DNA of 64,000 bases from Flammeovirga sp. SJP92 (GTDB lineage Bacteria; Bacteroidota; Bacteroidia; Cytophagales; Flammeovirgaceae), in the NCBI RefSeq assembly GCF_001583495.1, contig NZ_LQAQ01000093.1, positions 372,001 through 436,000 of the forward strand, read 5' to 3'. Under the pieces are notes generated by a model. It worked only from the letters and a program-made list of their open reading frames with translations. It was not told the DNA's origin and made no database searches. The first letter of the stretch is position 1, and every line of letters begins with the position of its first letter. Both the position numbers and the translations under genes were made by a program. Positions 16,637 to 26,617 of this stretch are shown here, in pieces.

Positions 16637-19141
16637 TTAGAACTGCTTATCGAATTCTGTTTTCTTGCCTTTTTTCTTCGGTTTAGCATTCATAGTGTAG
16701 TTCACACTAAACTCTACGATTGGACCATATCTGTAGTAAGTTGTTCTTTGATAGAACGTATTTTCATTCGAATTTCTATCCTTACCTGTCGTATCTAAAC
16801 CTTTAATGTTAGATTGAAAAATATCGTTCGCTCTACCTGTAAAGGTCCAATCCGGCATTGATGTCGGTTTGTAAACTAAAGCGATGTTTGACATATAGAA
16901 CAAATCATTTTGTCCTTGAGCTGTTACAGTAGCCGATTGTACATCGATGTCAAATACAAAACTTAATGTTTTTGTCAGCTCCGTATTCAGCGTTGATTTC
17001 CAACTCCAGTTTAAGCTACTTTGATCGATTGTCTGTCCATAAATAGAGCCATTGATGGCATAGTGGTATAACGACCCTCCCATAAATAACTTCACTCTTT
17101 TAGCGATATTGAAATTAGAGTTCAATTCCAATCCCAAAGACTGATCATCACCCGCATTGGTATAGGATCTCATCAAAACATTTTCGCCTTCGTTCACCAC
17201 ATTCACACGGAATACTGCATTTTCAACACCTCTATAAAAGGCCGTTAAACTGATGTTTTGGTTTCCGATTTTCTTATCAAAAGTAACCTCTGCTAAGTTC
17301 ACAAATTCAGGCTGAAGTGTTGGATCACCAACTTCATATACTTCAAAGTGTCTTCTATAAAGAAAAGGAGCCATGTTTTTTGTTGGTGGACGGTTGATAC
17401 GTCTACTTGCTCCGAAGATTAATCTATTATTTTCATTAAACTCATAATCTAAGTTCAATGAAGGGAAAGCATTTAATTGTTGCACCACAAACTCATCTTG
17501 CTCCGGTACATCTATGATGGGGAAAACAGCGTAATTACCTACTGTCATCACTTGATCCGTGTACTCCAAACGAAGACCTGCTTTTAAGTTTAATTTCCCG
17601 AATCTTGCACCATAATCAACGTAACCTGCATAGATATTACGTTTTAGTTCATAAGAATTTGAGTAGGGATGTTGTTCCCAATCTCCATTATTCAAATTCA
17701 ATGTATCATAATTGTAATTACCTGTTTGTGTTAGGAATTGAGGTTGCACACCAAAAGAAACCGTTTGATTGTCGCTGATTGGTTTTTCATAATCCAAAGA
17801 AAAACGGATAGCATGTAAAGGCTGATCTGTCACTTGAGTATAATGCGTCAGAATTGTTTCTTCCGGTGATTCTGTTCCTTTATTATACACTTGGTTTTTG
17901 TTGTCCAAGTCATCACCCAAAATTGAATGCTCATAAACTAAACCAAGGTTTAACTTTGATTTATTTTCAAACTGATGGAAAAAATCTAAGTTGGCAGTAT
18001 GGAAATCACCAAAACGATTATGGGTGTTGGGGTTGTAAATGTACTCCTCAGATCCATCAATCATTTGACCGTCTAAATCTTTGTAATAGTTATGGTAAAC
18101 ATAATTTGCTGTACGCTTATTACTCTTATGACCGTAGAAATAAGAAGCTTTTAAAGAGGTGTTTTCATTAAAATCATAACCTACACCAGCGTTTGCTGAG
18201 TAATTCACATGCCATTCCGGACGATCACCTGCTGCATCCATATGATACGTTCCTGTACGATTTCCATCACTATCTCTTTGTGTAATTTCTGAATCACCTT
18301 CACGGCGACCATCAACATTTCTACTCAAATAATTGGCGCCTGCATTAAAAGTCCATTTATCTTTTTGATGTGTAATATTGAAATTACCACCACCACGAAC
18401 GGGTTCAGCACCATCTCTCCAAGGTGACCCGCCAAGCATACCACCGGCTGAAATAGAAGTACCTTCTAATTCTGATTTATTGACTGTTATGTTGATAATA
18501 CCCGCTTTTCCTTGTGCATCATATTTGGCAGAAGGCACTGTAATTACTTCAATATTTTCAATGGAACCTGCCGAAATTTGAGATAATAAAGTGGAAGGAT
18601 CGATCTGTGTCGGTTTTCCATTCACATACACCATAAAACCTTGTGTACCACGAACAGAAACATCGCCTTCTGGAGAAACTGAAATTTGAGGAAGCTTATT
18701 CAACATGTCTGTTGCTGTACCACTTCTTGCCGTTTCAAAATCAGAAGCATCATACACTTTTCTATCGATTTTTGTAGAAACCGTTTCCTTTAAATCCTTT
18801 ACTACAATCTCATCTAACTGTTGCACATTAGGATTAAGATATACTGTACCAAGGTTCAAATGGTCCGATAAAGAGATCGACTTATGAAGAGAATGATATC
18901 CAACAAAGGAAATTTCAATGTTATACTCCCCTTTTTTCACTTTATTCATTTCAAAGTTTCCTTCAAAATCTGAACTCGTAAAAGTGATAATTTCTTGATT
19001 GGCATCTAAAAGTTTAACAGATGCATAGGGAATGCTTTCGCTGTTGTCTTTATCAATAAGCTGTCCTGAAATCTGAAAAGATTGAGCAGAAAGAAAGGAC
19101 ACATTGACAAGGATCAAAATGATTGATAAAATCTGTTTCAT
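16637..19141 (-). CDS. TonB-dependent-receptor-like outer membrane beta-barrel protein
   Basis: The product is 834 residues with a signal peptide ending in SFLSAQ. Residues about 20-105 form a carboxypeptidase-regulatory-like (CarboxypepD_reg/CNA-B-like) domain (SGQLIDKDNSESIPYASVKL). About 110-220 is a plug domain with DMLNKLPQISVSPEGDVSVRG and IENIEVITVPSAKYDA. The rest is a beta barrel of the outer membrane beta-barrel protein family (OMP_b-brl_3 type) common in Bacteroidota. No SusD partner lies next to it, so a glycan substrate is not indicated. It has its own terminator and is followed by the efflux operon on the same strand. Ligand unknown. Confidence 0.87.
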   Translation of the reverse strand: MKQILSIILILVNVSFLSAQSFQISGQLIDKDNSESIPYASVKLLDANQEIITFTSSDFEGNFEMNKVKKGEYNIEISFVGYHSLHKSISLSDHLNLGTVYLNPNVQQLDEIVVKDLKETVSTKIDRKVYDASDFETARSGTATDMLNKLPQISVSPEGDVSVRGTQGFMVYVNGKPTQIDPSTLLSQISAGSIENIEVITVPSAKYDAQGKAGIINITVNKSELEGTSISAGGMLGGSPWRDGAEPVRGGGNFNITHQKDKWTFNAGANYLSRNVDGRREGDSEITQRDSDGNRTGTYHMDAAGDRPEWHVNYSANAGVGYDFNENTSLKASYFYGHKSNKRTANYVYHNYYKDLDGQMIDGSEEYIYNPNTHNRFGDFHTANLDFFHQFENKSKLNLGLVYEHSILGDDLDNKNQVYNKGTESPEETILTHYTQVTDQPLHAIRFSLDYEKPISDNQTVSFGVQPQFLTQTGNYNYDTLNLNNGDWEQHPYSNSYELKRNIYAGYVDYGARFGKLNLKAGLRLEYTDQVMTVGNYAVFPIIDVPEQDEFVVQQLNAFPSLNLDYEFNENNRLIFGASRRINRPPTKNMAPFLYRRHFEVYEVGDPTLQPEFVNLAEVTFDKKIGNQNISLTAFYRGVENAVFRVNVVNEGENVLMRSYTNAGDDQSLGLELNSNFNIAKRVKLFMGGSLYHYAINGSIYGQTIDQSSLNWSWKSTLNTELTKTLSFVFDIDVQSATVTAQGQNDLFYMSNIALVYKPTSMPDWTFTGRANDIFQSNIKGLDTTGKDRNSNENTFYQRTTYYRYGPIVEFSVNYTMNAKPKKKGKKTEFDKQF

Positions 19142-19403
19142 TTGGTTTAGTTTTGATTCATTTGGCTTTAGGTCGATGTATTTAAACTACATCTACTTGT
19201 CACACAATGCAAAGATGATAAAGTTCAAACAATAAGAAGTAGTCTATTTGAAATTAAAAAGGTATAATCTATGTACATTTAGAATTTATTGTAAAAACAG
19301 TTCTTTTTAGCTCATTTTAATGCATAAAAATCGAATACTCATTATATTAGTTCACCAATAAACAAAGTACAACACTTTTTAGATACATAAACCAAATACT
19401 CAC

Positions 19404-20279
19404 ATGTATAATAAACCAATGCTACGAGATGGGGCACTTGAAGGGAAAACTTATATCGTTACCGGAGGTGCAACTGGCCTAGGCAAGTCCATGACTAAAT
19501 ATTTCCTTGAGCTGGGAGCCGATGTTACAATCTGCAGTAGGAAAGAAGATAAACTTCAAGCGGCAGCCAATGAACTAGAAGAAGTAACTGGAAAGCGTCC
19601 TTTTTATGTCGTTTGTGATGTAAGAAAATACGATCAGATTGAAAATGTCATCCAGCAAACTGTCAATAAGTTTGGACAAGTAGACGGACTCTTGAATAAT
19701 GCGGCGGGTAATTTTATCAGCCCGACAGAGCGTTTGAGCCACAAGGCTTTTGATACTATTGTTGATATTGTCTTGAAAGGAACTTACTATTTCACTTTGG
19801 CCATGGGCAAATACTGGATTGCCAATGGACAGAAAGGCGTTATGCTGAATATAGTTACCACTTATGCTTCTACTGGATCGGGATATGTGGTTCCTTCCGC
19901 TTCTTCAAAAGCTGGCGTTTTGGCACTGACAAGATCACTCGCGGTAGAATGGGCAAAATATGGAATTCGCTCGAATGCCATTGCTCCGGGGCCATTCCCT
20001 ACAAAAGGGGCTTGGGATCGTTTATTCCCTGAAAATTTAAGAAGTCAATTTGATGAAGCCGGAAAAGTGCCTATAGGCCGAGTGGGAGAGCATCAAGAAT
20101 TAGCCAACTTGGCGGCTTATCTGATGTCTGATTTTTCTGCTTATGTCAATGGAGAAGTGGTCACTATTGACGGTGGTGAATGGCTGAAAGGTGCCGGAGA
20201 GTTTAATCATTTAGATGCTATTCCTTCTCCTGTTTGGGATGATATCGCTTCTGCAATCAAAAGCAATACAAAAAAGTAA
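19404..20279 (+). CDS. SDR oxidoreductase, 2,4-dienoyl-CoA reductase-like
   Basis: The product is 291 residues with a Rossmann-fold NADP-binding TGGATGLG at 20-27 and NNAAGNF in the middle. The active site does not carry the usual YxxxK. It reads TTYASTGSGYVVPSASSKAGV, the DECR arrangement in which a Tyr about 11 residues earlier and a Ser/Lys pair do the work. This is the mitochondrial-type 2,4-dienoyl-CoA reductase subfamily, which handles unsaturated fatty acyl-CoA in beta-oxidation. It is a single gene, plus strand, flanked by minus-strand genes. A peroxisomal-type or trans-2-enoyl-CoA role is the main alternative. Confidence 0.85.
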   Translation: MYNKPMLRDGALEGKTYIVTGGATGLGKSMTKYFLELGADVTICSRKEDKLQAAANELEEVTGKRPFYVVCDVRKYDQIENVIQQTVNKFGQVDGLLNNAAGNFISPTERLSHKAFDTIVDIVLKGTYYFTLAMGKYWIANGQKGVMLNIVTTYASTGSGYVVPSASSKAGVLALTRSLAVEWAKYGIRSNAIAPGPFPTKGAWDRLFPENLRSQFDEAGKVPIGRVGEHQELANLAAYLMSDFSAYVNGEVVTIDGGEWLKGAGEFNHLDAIPSPVWDDIASAIKSNTKK

Positions 20280-20285
20280 GAGGAA

Positions 20286-20352
20286 TTAAGCAGTTATACA
20301 ATCAAAAAAAGAAGATCTAACTTTTCCCAATTTTAAATGTATAACTGCTTAA
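20286..20352. repeat. Perfect 15-base inverted repeat with 37-base spacer
   Basis: TTAAGCAGTTATACA at 20286-20300 pairs exactly with 20338-20352. It begins 7 bases after the SDR stop. The spacer is A-rich. It may act as a loose terminator hairpin, but a better terminator follows at 20381. Confidence 0.8.
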
Positions 20353-20380
20353 GGGCTAAATCTCTTTCCTGTGAAAATAA

Positions 20381-20420
20381 AAAAGGAGAACTGACCATTT
20401 AAAAATCAGTTCTCCTTTTC
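20381..20420. terminator. Bidirectional intrinsic terminator between SDR and SPOR lipoprotein genes
   Basis: A perfect stem AAAAGGAGAACTGA/TCAGTTCTCCTTTT (20381-20394 with 20406-20419) has A-runs and T-runs on both sides. It lies between converging genes. Confidence 0.88.
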
Positions 20421-20440
20421 CTTTTGAAGGGATTTATCTT

Positions 20441-21019
20441 TTAATATTCGTCCTCTTCAGTTATTTCCATAGCGGCTGCTTTTTCAGCATTTGCTCTTTT
20501 GATTCTTCTTGCTACCTTATCTACGTGCATTTTCTCTTTCACTACAAATGCAGATCTGAATTTCTTCTTAAGACTTGTGTGAACACCGTGTGCAGTCAAT
20601 CGGTCAAAATAATATCCTACTCTTACCTTATAATTAGGTTGTTCATACGTCATTTCTACTTCGTAGTTACCAAATTCATTTTTAAGGTAGCTTACTACTT
20701 CTTCAGCTTTATCTCTTTCTCTGCCTGAATAAACTAATATTCTATATACCTGTATTCCACCTAAATCTCTTGAGGATAAATGAGCCAAAATCGTATCCAC
20801 TTCCACATTAACATCTCCTTCTGGAATACCTAGCTCTTCTTGGTCTTGAGGCACCTGCTCAACAACTTCTTCTTTTTTATCTTCTGCCTTCGGCAAATAA
20901 GCATTAAAATCTGTATCAACAAGATCAGAAGCTGGCACCGTTTGTTTAGGTTGAGAAGGTTTACAAGCCATTGCACTCATTAGCAATGCTATAAATGTAT
21001 AACGAATTAGTAGTTTCAT
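20441..21019 (-). CDS. Lipoprotein with C-terminal SPOR-like domain
   Basis: The product is 192 residues from the ATG at 21019. An upstream in-frame ATG at 21106 would add 29 residues in front of a good lipoprotein signal, so the internal start is preferred. The lipobox is LMSAMAC, cysteine at about residue 19. An acidic, disordered linker (about 20-70) precedes a domain at about 80-165 with GGIQVYRILVYSGRERDKAEE and YKVRVGYYFDRLTAHGV, which resembles a SPOR (peptidoglycan-binding) fold. The C-terminus is very charged. It is probably an envelope protein binding denuded glycan strands, but this is inference. Confidence 0.75.
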   Translation of the reverse strand: MKLLIRYTFIALLMSAMACKPSQPKQTVPASDLVDTDFNAYLPKAEDKKEEVVEQVPQDQEELGIPEGDVNVEVDTILAHLSSRDLGGIQVYRILVYSGRERDKAEEVVSYLKNEFGNYEVEMTYEQPNYKVRVGYYFDRLTAHGVHTSLKKKFRSAFVVKEKMHVDKVARRIKRANAEKAAAMEITEEDEY

Positions 21020-21087
21020 ATTTATATTTAGAAATAATGGAACGATCAAAGTTAAGCATTTAATCATTTGTATTGAAGTAGTATCAA

Positions 21088-21126
21088 AAAAAAGAGACTG
21101 TCTCAAAAAATGAAACAGCCTCTTTT
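21088..21126 (-). terminator. Intrinsic terminator of secA
   Basis: An AAAAGAGaCTGT/ACAGcCTCTTTT stem (21090-21101 with 21115-21126) is followed on the minus strand by an A/T tract. It lies 17 bases past the secA stop. Confidence 0.75.
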
Positions 21127-21142
21127 ATGTGTGATATTAAAA

Positions 21143-24100
21143 TTACCCTTCAATAATCACACAGTTTCCGTTTTGAATATCATTCTCCACAGATTTATAT
21201 TTTACCCCTTTTTTGACAGTACCGTCACTGTATTTTACAGTTACTCTGTCATTTCTTTGGTAAGTCTTATCACTCTGACGTGGTTTTACTACTTCCACTG
21301 GCCCTTTTGGAGCTTCAGGTATATCACCACCTTGAGGAGTTGAGTCAGGAGCTAATGCTGACCCTGCATCTGCCTTGTTGGCTGTCACTTGTGGTTCTGG
21401 ACGTTTTGGCATTGGAGGAGGAGCTGGCATTGGAGGTGCTTCCTGTACAGGAATCTTCGCTTTCGCTAAAAAGCTGATGATTTCGTCATTTACTTCCGCT
21501 AAGAACGTTTTGAACAACTCAAATGATTCGAACTTGTAGATCAATAATGGATCTTTTTGTTCGTGAACGGCATTTTGTACTTGTTGCTTCAATTCGTCCA
21601 TTTCACGTAAGTGATCTTTCCATAAGTGGTCAATCACTGCCAAAGTAACGTTTTGCTCTAAAGCTCCAACTACTTCTTCACCGTCATTTTCTAACGCTTT
21701 TTCAAGGTTTACATGCACTTGGAACATCTTATGACCATCTGTAAATGGAATCACAATGTTCTCCACTACACCACCTCTTTCTTCTTTTACTTTTTCGAAA
21801 ACAGGTTTTGCTTTCTCCCAAAGCTGAGCATTCTTTTCTTTGTAATGCGTTAATGCTTCTTTATATAACTCTTGTGTTAACTGCTCTTCGTTTTGATGTT
21901 GGAATCCATCTTCAGCAATTTTAGTAGAGATACCTAAGATTTTTAATGCATCCAATTTGAAACCTTCGTAGTTGCCTACGTGAGTTTCAGCAATATTTGA
22001 AGCTACATCAAAGAAAGAGTTCATCACGTCTACTTGTAGACGCTCCCCAAATAACGCATTTCTACGTCTACGGTAAATTACTTCTCTTTGGTAGTTCATT
22101 ACATCATCATATTCCAAAAGACGCTTACGGATCGCGAAGTTGTTTTCTTCTACTTTACGTTGTGCTCTTTCGATTGATTTTGTAATCATTGAGTGCTGAA
22201 TTACTTCACCTTCTTGAAGACCCATTCTATCCATAATGCTTGCTATACGGTCTGAACCGAATAAACGCATTAGATTATCTTCCAATGATACAAAGAATTG
22301 AGATGATCCTGGGTCACCTTGACGACCAGAACGACCTCTTAGCTGACGGTCTACACGACGAGATTCGTGACGTGATGTACCAATAATCGCTAAACCACCT
22401 GCATTTTTCACTTCATCAGGCAACTTAATATCGGTACCACGACCTGCCATATTGGTTGCGATAGTTACCGTACCTGGCTGACCAGCTTTAGCAACTACAT
22501 CTGCTTCACGACCATGTTGTTTGGCGTTCAATACTTGGTGTTCGATACGTCTCATTTTCAACATACGAGACATTACTTCTGAATTTTCAACTGAAGTAGT
22601 ACCCACCAATACTGGACGGCCTTGCTCTACAAGTCTTTGACACTCTTCCGCTACAGCGTTAAACTTCTCACGGATTGTTTTATATACATAATCCTCTCTG
22701 TCGTCACGGATAATCGGACGGTGAGTTGGAACTGTTACTACGTCTAATTTGTAGATTTCATAGAATTCACCTGCTTCCGTTTCGGCTGTACCTGTCATAC
22801 CTGTCAGTTTGTGGTACATACGGAAGTAGTTCTGTAAAGTCACCGTTGCATACGTTTGAGTAGCATCCTCGATCTTTACATTTTCTTTTGCTTCTAAAGC
22901 TTGGTGTAAACCATCTGAGTAACGACGACCTTCCATAACACGGCCAGTCTGCTCATCTACGATTTTCACCTTGTTGTCCACCAAGATATAGTCTACGTCT
23001 TTTTCAAATAACGTATAGGCTTTCAACAACTGCTTCATCAAGTGAATACGTTGAGATTTTGTATCAAACTCAGCGATGATTGCATCTTTAGCTTCAATCT
23101 TCTCTTCATCTGACATTGCCGGATCGTTCTCAATCTTACCAATACCTGTTGCCAAGTCAGGAAGAATAAAGAAGTCAGGGGCATTGGCTCCAGTGACAGA
23201 AGCAATACCTTTTTCCGTTAATTCAACGCTATTGTTTTTCTCTTCGATTACGAATAATAAAGGCTCATCTGCTTCAGGCATTCTACGGTTGTTATCCGCC
23301 ATGTATTCACCTTCCACTTTTTGAAGCAACTGCTTCATTCCTTCTTCTCCTAAGAATTTAATCAATGGCTTGTACTTCGGCAACGAACGGTGTGCTCTCA
23401 GTAATTGAAGGCCACCTTCTTGCTTATTTCCATCCTTGATTAATTTCTTCGCTTCGTTCAACATTTTTTGAGTCTGCTTTCTCTGCTCATCTACTAAATG
23501 CTGTACTTTTGGTCTTAACTCACCAAATTCTTCTTGCTGATCACCTTTTGGTACTGGACCTGAAATGATCAATGGTGTTCTAGCGTCATCAATTAATACT
23601 GAATCGACCTCATCAATCATTGCAAAGTGATGCTCTCTCTGTACTAAATCATCTTTGTCTCTCGACATGTTATCACGAAGGTAATCAAAACCAAATTCGT
23701 TGTTTGTACCATAAGTGATATCTGCTTGATAAGCTTTTCTACGAGATTCAGAGTTAGGCTGATGCTTATCAATACAGTCTACTGATAAACCATGGAACTG
23801 GAATAAAGGTGCATTCCACTCCGAGTCACGTTTTGCTAAGTAATCGTTTACTGTTACTACGTGAACACCTCTTTTTGCTAATGCGTTTAAGTAAGCCGGC
23901 AATGTACCTACGAGTGTTTTACCTTCACCCGTCATCATCTCACCTACTTTCCCTTGGTGAAGGAAAATACCTCCCAATAACTGTACATCATAGTGGATCA
24001 TATTCCACTCCACCTCGTTTCCGGCTGCTAACCACTTGTTTGACCAAGTTGCTTTGTCACCTTCAATCGTGATATTACCGTATTTCACTGCCATTTCACG

Positions 24101-24520
24101 GTCATAGTCCGTGGCAGTAACAGTGATTTGTTTATTTTCAGTATATCTTCTGCCTGTCTCTTTTACCACTGCAAATGCTTGCGGTAAAAGGTCCATTAAT
24201 ATTTCTTCTAATTTCTCATTACGCTCTTTTTTCAACTTGTCAATTTCCTTGAAAGTTTTGTCTTTGAACGCAAGATCTAGTTTCGTATCACTTTCTATTG
24301 CTTCTTGCTTTGATGTAATCTGATCATCAATTGAAGCTAACCCACTTTGGATATAATCAATGAAGTAAGCTGTTTTAGCTCTTAGTTCGTCATCTGAAAC
24401 TGATGATAATTTTTTATATTCTGCATCAATTTTGGCCAAATAAGGTCTGATCTCTTTAAGGTCTCGATCTGATTTAGTACCAAAAATTTTAGAGAATGCT
24501 TTGGTTATTGAACCTAACAT
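21143..24520 (-). CDS. secA: Protein translocase ATPase SecA
   Basis: The product is 1125 residues. It drives preprotein export through SecYEG. NBD1 has Walker A MTGEGKT near residue 200 and a DEAD-like DEVDSVLIDDARTPL near 305. NBD2 has TNMAGRGTDIKL near 690 and the arginine-finger region GRSGRQGDPGSSQFFVS. The scaffold and helical wing domains follow. As in other Bacteroidota, the chain is longer than E. coli SecA, with an insert in the first third. The C-terminus is a Pro/Ala-rich linker and a TVKYSDGTVKKGVKYKSVE tail instead of the zinc-binding SecB motif. It is a single gene with its own promoter and terminator. Confidence 0.98.
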   Translation of the reverse strand: MLGSITKAFSKIFGTKSDRDLKEIRPYLAKIDAEYKKLSSVSDDELRAKTAYFIDYIQSGLASIDDQITSKQEAIESDTKLDLAFKDKTFKEIDKLKKERNEKLEEILMDLLPQAFAVVKETGRRYTENKQITVTATDYDREMAVKYGNITIEGDKATWSNKWLAAGNEVEWNMIHYDVQLLGGIFLHQGKVGEMMTGEGKTLVGTLPAYLNALAKRGVHVVTVNDYLAKRDSEWNAPLFQFHGLSVDCIDKHQPNSESRRKAYQADITYGTNNEFGFDYLRDNMSRDKDDLVQREHHFAMIDEVDSVLIDDARTPLIISGPVPKGDQQEEFGELRPKVQHLVDEQRKQTQKMLNEAKKLIKDGNKQEGGLQLLRAHRSLPKYKPLIKFLGEEGMKQLLQKVEGEYMADNNRRMPEADEPLLFVIEEKNNSVELTEKGIASVTGANAPDFFILPDLATGIGKIENDPAMSDEEKIEAKDAIIAEFDTKSQRIHLMKQLLKAYTLFEKDVDYILVDNKVKIVDEQTGRVMEGRRYSDGLHQALEAKENVKIEDATQTYATVTLQNYFRMYHKLTGMTGTAETEAGEFYEIYKLDVVTVPTHRPIIRDDREDYVYKTIREKFNAVAEECQRLVEQGRPVLVGTTSVENSEVMSRMLKMRRIEHQVLNAKQHGREADVVAKAGQPGTVTIATNMAGRGTDIKLPDEVKNAGGLAIIGTSRHESRRVDRQLRGRSGRQGDPGSSQFFVSLEDNLMRLFGSDRIASIMDRMGLQEGEVIQHSMITKSIERAQRKVEENNFAIRKRLLEYDDVMNYQREVIYRRRRNALFGERLQVDVMNSFFDVASNIAETHVGNYEGFKLDALKILGISTKIAEDGFQHQNEEQLTQELYKEALTHYKEKNAQLWEKAKPVFEKVKEERGGVVENIVIPFTDGHKMFQVHVNLEKALENDGEEVVGALEQNVTLAVIDHLWKDHLREMDELKQQVQNAVHEQKDPLLIYKFESFELFKTFLAEVNDEIISFLAKAKIPVQEAPPMPAPPPMPKRPEPQVTANKADAGSALAPDSTPQGGDIPEAPKGPVEVVKPRQSDKTYQRNDRVTVKYSDGTVKKGVKYKSVENDIQNGNCVIIEG

Positions 24521-24654
24521 ATAATATTTTTTGATTTGATCTTTTTACAAAAATTATTGATCGTCTTACAATCAACTTTACACCAATTAGACTTCAGTTT
24601 TAATAATATGATTGCAAACAACAAATGCCTGGCAATTGCCGGACAAATATCACA

Positions 24655-24683
24655 CAAATTTAATGCAATAAAACGATTTTCAA
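24655..24683 (-). promoter_or_regulatory. Predicted secA promoter (Bacteroidota type)
   Basis: On the minus strand a TTG (24683-24681) is followed after 18 bases by TAAATTTG (24662-24655), matching the -33/-7 pattern TTG...TAnnTTTG. It leaves a leader of about 125 bases before the secA ATG. Confidence 0.65.
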
Positions 24684-24749
24684 TAGTTAAGCATACGAAT
24701 AATTAAAATAGGAAGTTTTAATTATTCACATTTCTTCTATGACATAAAA

Positions 24750-24790
24750 AAAACCGAAAGATAAAGTGTTTTCATCTTTCGGTTTTTGTC
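24750..24790 (-). terminator. Intrinsic terminator of the FKBP lipoprotein genes
   Basis: A 13-bp stem AAAACCGAAAGAT/ATCTTTCGGTTTT (24750-24762 with 24774-24786) is symmetric and T-rich on both sides. It lies downstream of the gene ending at 24811. Confidence 0.88.
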
Positions 24791-24810
24791 TAATTTATAG
24801 TTTTAGAGAC

Positions 24811-25356
24811 TTACTGCTCATCCACTTTCCATAAACTGTCTACTTTAATATCAAATACCAAAGTAGCGTTTGGAGGAATAGTTCCTGTTCCTGAAACTCC
24901 ATAACCCAAAGCAGAAGGAATAATCACTCTTGCCTCTTGTTTTTCATGCATGTTGATCAATGCAATATTCCATCCCTCAATAATTGACGTTTTACCTAAA
25001 ACCACTGGGAAAGGATCTTCCGATAAGCGGTTACTGTCAAAAATTTCGCCATGAAGTACCCAACCTGTATAGGTAATATGCATAGAGTCACCAAGACTGA
25101 TGTTACGATCCGTCATGATTTCATCTTCAGGAGTAATAGATGACAGGTACACTCCAAAGTTATAATACTTGTCCACAGCTTCTTGATGAGAATCCGCACT
25201 GAAGTAAGGAGGACCTGAAATAATATACTCTTCAATCAAGTGCTTTTCTGCCTCATCAAAATCAATTTCTGTATTGAAAGAACTTGTATTTGAACATGAA
25301 AAGCCAATGATCAGGGTGCTTAAAAGCAGTAAATAGTGTCTAATGCGATATTGCAT
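24811..25356 (-). CDS. FKBP-type peptidyl-prolyl isomerase lipoprotein
   Basis: The product is 181 residues. It has a lipoprotein signal with C21 in LIIGFSC. The single FKBP domain is at about 85-178: ISLGDSMHITYTGW, EIFDSN, VVLGKTSIIEGWNIAL, ARVIIPSALGYGVSGTGTIPPNATLVFDI, with most ligand-pocket aromatics present. It is probably a periplasm-facing folding factor. It is 27 bases downstream of another FKBP lipoprotein gene, so the two are cotranscribed. Small FKBP lipoproteins of this type include GldI of Flavobacterium gliding motility, but I cannot tell whether this is the functional counterpart. Confidence 0.9.
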   Translation of the reverse strand: MQYRIRHYLLLLSTLIIGFSCSNTSSFNTEIDFDEAEKHLIEEYIISGPPYFSADSHQEAVDKYYNFGVYLSSITPEDEIMTDRNISLGDSMHITYTGWVLHGEIFDSNRLSEDPFPVVLGKTSIIEGWNIALINMHEKQEARVIIPSALGYGVSGTGTIPPNATLVFDIKVDSLWKVDEQ

Positions 25357-25383
25357 ACTATAAATATGAACTAAAAAATAATA

Positions 25384-26490
25384 TTATTGCTCGTCTTCTT
25401 TTATTTCAATAGTGAAAACTAATGTTTTAAAAGGACGAATTGTTTTAAATAAATCAGAAGTATTCGGATTGTCTCCTGTTTCCCAATATGCTACGTGTGA
25501 TGGCATTACGAAAACGGCTTTTTCACCAATTTTCATTGTACGTAATGCTTTGTACCAGCCATTGATCACTGTTGAAAGTGCGTTCGCATCTTGTGCCGCT
25601 TTTGCACTTTCGTAAACAACAACTTGGAATGCAGCATCTCCAGATTCAGTATTTGAATCGAAAACAGCTCCATCTTGATCAATGAATTTACCTTCGTAAC
25701 GTACTTTCACAGTATCACCGGCTGCTACTACATCTCCTGTACCTTCTTGGATAGTGTGTTTTACAATATTGTCCGCTAACTCTAGAGGTTGGTCATCTCC
25801 AAAGTAGTTTTCATCTACAACTGATCTTGTTGTGTTATATAAAGTATCGTTTTCGATCTGAGTAAAGCCATCAATTGAATCCTTAGCATATTGTAATGCT
25901 AATTCTTTTTCATGCAAAGCTTGAGAACTTGCACCACGAAGTGCTCTTACCTCAAAATCTTCCAACGTCACAATATCGTTGAATTGTAATCCTAATCCTG
26001 AAGATGAAGTACCACCAAAGGCTAAGTAAGAAGGAACATAAATTCTATCCAATACTTCATTAGGGAAAATTGTGTTTAGAGTTGCATCTGTTGCTCCTAA
26101 GCAAATAGCACCTCTACGCATTGCAAAAGTATAAGTAGAATCCTTTAAAAAAGCGTGAGTTACCAAATCATCTGGATTTTGGTCAAACAAAGGATCACCA
26201 ATGTACTCTTGAGCAAAACGTCTTAAGTCTAAGTTTACTTCAAAGATTCTTGCATCATTGTCTCCTGGAAGTTCTCTGCTTCCTTCGTTTGGAGGAGTAA
26301 TATAAACACTACCGCCTGATGGTAATGTTGAAGTCTTACGGTACTGAATGTCGTGTGAAGCCAAGTACGATTCAAGTGTTTCTGTGTCTTTAGCGAAATA
26401 ATCCACAATGTCGTCATGAATACAACTTGTGAAACCAAAGAGGAAAAATACAGGAATGGCTAACTTGAAATATTTGTAAGTATTGTTCAT
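25384..26490 (-). CDS. Two-domain FKBP-like lipoprotein
   Basis: The product is 368 residues. Lipobox LFGFTSC gives C23. The C-terminal half (about 225-365) is a recognisable FKBP domain (DTVKVRYEGKFIDQDGAVFDS, VINGWYKALRTMKIGEKAVFVMPSHVAYWETG), although the usual GYG is changed. The N-terminal half (about 75-195) has a weaker echo, ending in DRIYVPSYLAFGGTSSSGLGLQFNDIV, as if it were a second degenerate FKBP domain. Catalytic competence is uncertain. It is the first gene of a pair with the FKBP gene at 24811-25356. Confidence 0.82.
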   Translation of the reverse strand: MNNTYKYFKLAIPVFFLFGFTSCIHDDIVDYFAKDTETLESYLASHDIQYRKTSTLPSGGSVYITPPNEGSRELPGDNDARIFEVNLDLRRFAQEYIGDPLFDQNPDDLVTHAFLKDSTYTFAMRRGAICLGATDATLNTIFPNEVLDRIYVPSYLAFGGTSSSGLGLQFNDIVTLEDFEVRALRGASSQALHEKELALQYAKDSIDGFTQIENDTLYNTTRSVVDENYFGDDQPLELADNIVKHTIQEGTGDVVAAGDTVKVRYEGKFIDQDGAVFDSNTESGDAAFQVVVYESAKAAQDANALSTVINGWYKALRTMKIGEKAVFVMPSHVAYWETGDNPNTSDLFKTIRPFKTLVFTIEIKEDEQ

Positions 26491-26617
26491 ATGATAAGTA
26501 GGTTTTAATATTAGATTTAATTAAGAAGAATGAGAAGAATTGTAATCAATTCATTCCATTAAATACTCTGACAATTGCCCTCTAGCGGTAGACAATTTTA
26601 AACCTTTGTATTCACAA

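Noticed and set aside
16637-19141. Polysaccharide utilisation locus (SusC/SusD)
   Set aside because: The outer membrane protein is not SusC-like and no SusD or glycan enzyme lies beside it.
21020-21106. Longer start for the SPOR lipoprotein
   Set aside because: It would put 29 residues before a good lipoprotein signal.
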